DNA of 64,000 nucleotides from Hyalella azteca (lineage: Eukaryota > Arthropoda > Malacostraca > Amphipoda > Hyalellidae), in assembly GCF_000764305.2 (NCBI RefSeq), contig NW_025932564.1, positions 1 to 64,000 of the forward strand. Direction: 5' to 3'. The notes under the pieces are model-generated. The model had not been told where the DNA came from. It saw only the letters and a program-made list of their open reading frames with translations, and did not search any database. Below are positions 60,435 to 64,000 of this stretch, piece by piece. Each line of letters begins with the position of its first letter. Position 1 is the stretch's first letter. Position numbers and translations under genes: made by a program.

Positions 60435-63400
60435 TTACCACTTCAAACTTTTGTTGTCATGTGCAGGCTTGAAAACATTGTTGACAAATATTTCATATAT
60501 ACGCTCAAATAACGACAATTTGAGAATTCGAATAAAAAAATTATGATATAATACGGTACGTGGAATGAGTAGATAATATGAAATAAAATGCGAATGCCAT
60601 TGAAAGTTGGGCGAACTCATTCATACTGACAACGATGTACTGAATATTTCTAATAAATATTCAATTTTGAACAAGTCGGGCAAAAACAAACACAATTTAT
60701 TTAGTTGAAAATATCTAATGACAATGTAATTTCAGGCGCCAGCCTTAAATAGAAACGATATAAAAAACTTTCTAGCGTGACCGAAACAGCTTCATATTTA
60801 TGATGTGATAATTAAATCTTATTAATCGTGGTTCTCTGATCAGTTGTGTACGGTTTTTATTGACGAGCGGTGGCAGATGAAGTGCGGTATCTGCAGAGTG
60901 GAAACTCATGTGTCACTGGTAGTAGGATGAATCTAATCGACACATTTATGTTTTTCTGACAACTGAAACTTTACTTTCACTTGTTTCAAAATTCATCCGG
61001 AAAACGAAAAAATTCGCATTTAATTTATGCGACGAGGTCGAAGCTTAGGCATTTATAGTAGCATGTCCGCCATTACCAATCCAGATTTACATCAACAGGA
61101 ATTACTTCTTCCAGTGATTTCGACCACCGTAATTAAACAAGGATGTAGATGCTACGTGTACTAATACTGTCGATGATATTTTCATGCAGCTATATACACA
61201 CGATTTCCACTTCACTCTAAAATGTGCATTATTTCATTACATTTCACTGTCGCCTTCATCGAAACCACTATCAAGTTTCACTATCTGAAAAATTTAGACA
61301 GAGAATAAATTTCCAAGTAACTATCATAAATTTTGTCATGCCATAAGTCTTAAAACCTTAGCAGCTCGTTTAAATTTTTATTTTTTCGATATTGGCTCAA
61401 ATTGAACAGAAAATTATTTATAATCAAAAGATGGCATAATTTTTTTTTGTTTTAGATGAAGTTAAAACCAGAGCCGACGTGAAAGGAAATAATTCTTGCA
61501 ATAGTTATTGTTTTATATCGGTAGGAAATTTAGGTCTTTTGTTTTTGCTTTGAGTTCAGTAATATCAACATAGTCAGTTCATCGCTAGACTGAGGCCATG
61601 AAATATCATGAAATTTATAATATAATTTTTCACTTGGCACCAAAAAATTTGTAAAGTGCATTCGCAGTAGCTTTAAGATTGGAAAACCACAACCACAACA
61701 ACTTATCGTAACTTGGATGAGACAAATTGTGAAGCTATCGAAGGAGGAACAAGAGATTGATTGCTCGGATTACACATTAACCATTTCAATATTAAAACTC
61801 AGTCTTGAATATTTTATATATATTTTTTCTATATTTTTATTAACTAAAGAAATGTACTTGTGATACGCATTTTTAGAAGTACCAATGTTTCCTGAGCGTT
61901 GACCATAACGCAGTTTGATCGTCGCAACTCGTATATTTTCATGCACTACCGTTAACAGTCACCGTCGGCACGTAAATCAAATCTACGGAATGATTCGGGA
62001 TTATAATTATGTACGTGAAAACCATGCATAATGAAGAAATACATTGAGGTATTCAATTGCTGTAACTATTTCATATCAAACCTTGAGTCTCAGAGAAATT
62101 TTCTTGACGGACGAATGCCTGGACTATCAGACGGCATTCTTAACTAACTCAATTTCCTAAGGAAAACTCGAAGTACAAATACTTACACTTATCATTTTAA
62201 TAATAATTAGATTATATTATACAAAGTATGTGTCATTTTATCATACAACCCTAAATAGCACTTTACTTTAATGTCTTTTTCGTGAATCCCGCCCATAAAA
62301 TTTGACATAAGCGATTTAGCAAAGGTCGTCTCAATGGTTATTATATTAAGCGCCGATTGAGTCTTCAAGATGCAAGCGTCGACGAAACCATTGTGCTTTA
62401 CTTACGCTATTACGAGTAGAGATATAAATAAAATGCAAAATCGCAAATTCATCTAAAGTAGGTTATAAATAAAAGTTTGTAGGGTGTAGGAGGAGAGGCC
62501 TGATAGCGCTCTACGTAGCACCAAAACGAGAGGACAAAGATCTAATGCACCTTCTTTGTTATTCAAAGGAGCATTTGTACACAATTATACTTTCGCATAT
62601 TATTATGGCGTTCACTAAACCGTTAGACGTTTGGTCACCTTATAGCCAAAATAATAATAGATCGCTGAAGAAACATAAGTAAAGCGAAAACATAAGTAAA
62701 GCGAAAACATAAGGAGAATCAACCAACTTCGAAAACAAAACTGCATTTTAATCAAAATATTTTTGGAACAGAAAAGCAGTCGGTGATTTCAAATCATAAT
62801 CCAGATAGCTCAGTATCGGTTTCACTTTATTCTTCCGTAAAATTGTAAAATCACAAACAAAAATAACTAACAAAATATCGGTGGAATAAGACTGGCATAG
62901 AGAAATAGTGCATGCGGCCAATAACACATGCATATACATCTATAAATCCGAAGTAAAATAAACTCCTACAATTTTATGTCCATTTCTTCCTAGAAATATC
63001 AGGCCAAAACTAAAGCAACAAATTCCTGAGTGATATAATGGCCAAATAGAACAAATATTGTGAAAATGTACGAAAAAAGAAAGTACCGAGATGGTGTGAT
63101 AGCTGAGGATCGAAGTAAGAACTTTTGTATTGATGTGACACAACAAAACTAAGCGTAAACTAGGCAATCTTTGGTTAAACATTGAAAAGTTGGGGGAGAA
63201 GGCAGTCGCCATTCCCAGACACAAGCACCAAACTAGATTACGAATATTCGAAAGAATAACAATACTTTTGTAACGGGAATGAAAATAAAAAACTAAGATG
63301 CAACAGCTCCTCGTATCATTGACGCCTGCTAGTAGATTACTGGCTTCATTGTAAATGATAACGAAGAGTTTATACACGTCATGAATTAACGTATCATTTA

Positions 63401-64000
63401 TTTAGTTCGTAGATATTAGGACCACATCACTTCACACCTAATCATCTGTTAGATAAATGCATGAAGGTCCTTGATACCTATGTTAATTTTTCCACTGCTG
63501 CCTTCTTCAGAGGATGTCTATATTTTTAGTTTTACACAAGAGCAGTTTGTACGTATAAGAACCTGCTCATATTAAAAGCAATACAGGAGCTTAGACGTCC
63601 CACAAAATTTTCCACACAATTTAAACCACTGAGTAGGATATAAAAGTCCAATAATCTAATGCAGGACACGACAACTCGTTAGAAAGTGGAAGCTTTAGTT
63701 CAGGTTATTTAAAAATTAAACGACATCAAGTTTGCCTTGGGTTGCGCGATTCTTGCACTGCTAAACCCAGAGCATAAATCGTGAATAATCGCTTTTAAAA
63801 CAATATTGCAATAAATGGTTTTCAGTTATAGCGTAAAGCAAACTTCACAACCCCAAGATAATTTTCTTAGTAGCTGAGATGAGAAAATCGGCAGCAAACG
63901 AGAATTGAATCGTTGATACTCGTGCATGTAAATTGAAAATGAATATAAACAATTTTAAGCTCCAGGTTGATTTGTAGACGATGGTCAAATCAAGGCAGTA
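60435..64000. other. Right-hand tract, no gene recognised
   Basis: AT-rich sequence. The longest frame (62940-63377, minus, 145 codons) has Cys/Ser/Ile-rich composition typical of reverse-read AT-rich DNA and no known domain. A 17-bp repeat, AAACATAAGTAAAGCG, occurs 2.5 times at 62665-62712. Further tmem220 exons, if any, were not found here. Confidence 0.45.

Noticed and set aside
62940..63377. 145-codon minus-strand open frame
   Set aside because: No domain or splice context, and a composition typical of chance frames in AT-rich DNA; the plus strand is equally gene-free.

Overview
This is AT-rich animal nuclear DNA with spliced genes, GT-AG introns, abundant minisatellites and short non-autonomous transposons. 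The proteins (a Ser-rich arthropod-style WAPL, a CaaX-ended RAB23, a TLCD1/2-like protein, UPF2 and a TMEM220-like protein) point to an invertebrate. I lean to an arthropod, perhaps a crustacean, but the window cannot settle the species. No CRISPR array, rRNA gene or intact transposase was seen. Two tRNA-like heads look SINE-derived.

Layout: (1) 185-2981 (+) is the 3' end of upf2, cut by the window's left edge. (2) 5543-19150 (-) is a TLC-domain gene of the TLCD1/2 type with an intron of about 11 kb full of tandem arrays. One internal exon is missing, probably lost in the assembly gap at 7078. (3) 24628-33833 (+) is a complete 11-exon wapl gene (1412 aa predicted), the cohesin-release factor. 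(4) 33708-40420 is a duplicated 2-kb wapl 3' end flanking a 2.7-kb non-coding repeat element; a second copy of that element lies at 47547-50042. (5) 41634-47027 (-) is a complete 6-exon rab23 (240 aa). (6) 55933-59106 (+) is a four-helix membrane protein that fits the TMEM220 family; its stop codon seems to be supplied by a MITE. (7) 59107-64000 holds repeats and no recognisable gene.

Neighbouring genes alternate in strand: upf2 and tlcd converge, tlcd and wapl diverge, wapl and rab23 converge, rab23 and tmem220 diverge. The genes do not form one pathway: NMD, membrane lipid composition, sister-chromatid cohesion, membrane traffic/Hedgehog and an uncharacterised membrane protein.

The most interesting pattern is that several tandem duplications start at exon boundaries. 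Arrays in both rab23 introns 1 and 2 are built from the adjoining exon's last bases plus its 5' splice site, so decoy donors are repeated many times. The start of tmem220 exon 3 has a partial copy 165 bp upstream that differs only at synonymous sites. The coding tail of wapl is tandemly copied into its own 3' UTR. A 22-bp array in the tlcd intron carries GTGAGT in the gene's sense orientation in nearly every unit.

Caution on assembly: three perfect 38-bp Nextera mate-pair junction sequences (16196, 21447, 54764) and five single-N gaps (7078, 16657, 21261, 24425, 54932) show that parts of this scaffold are chimeric or falsely joined.
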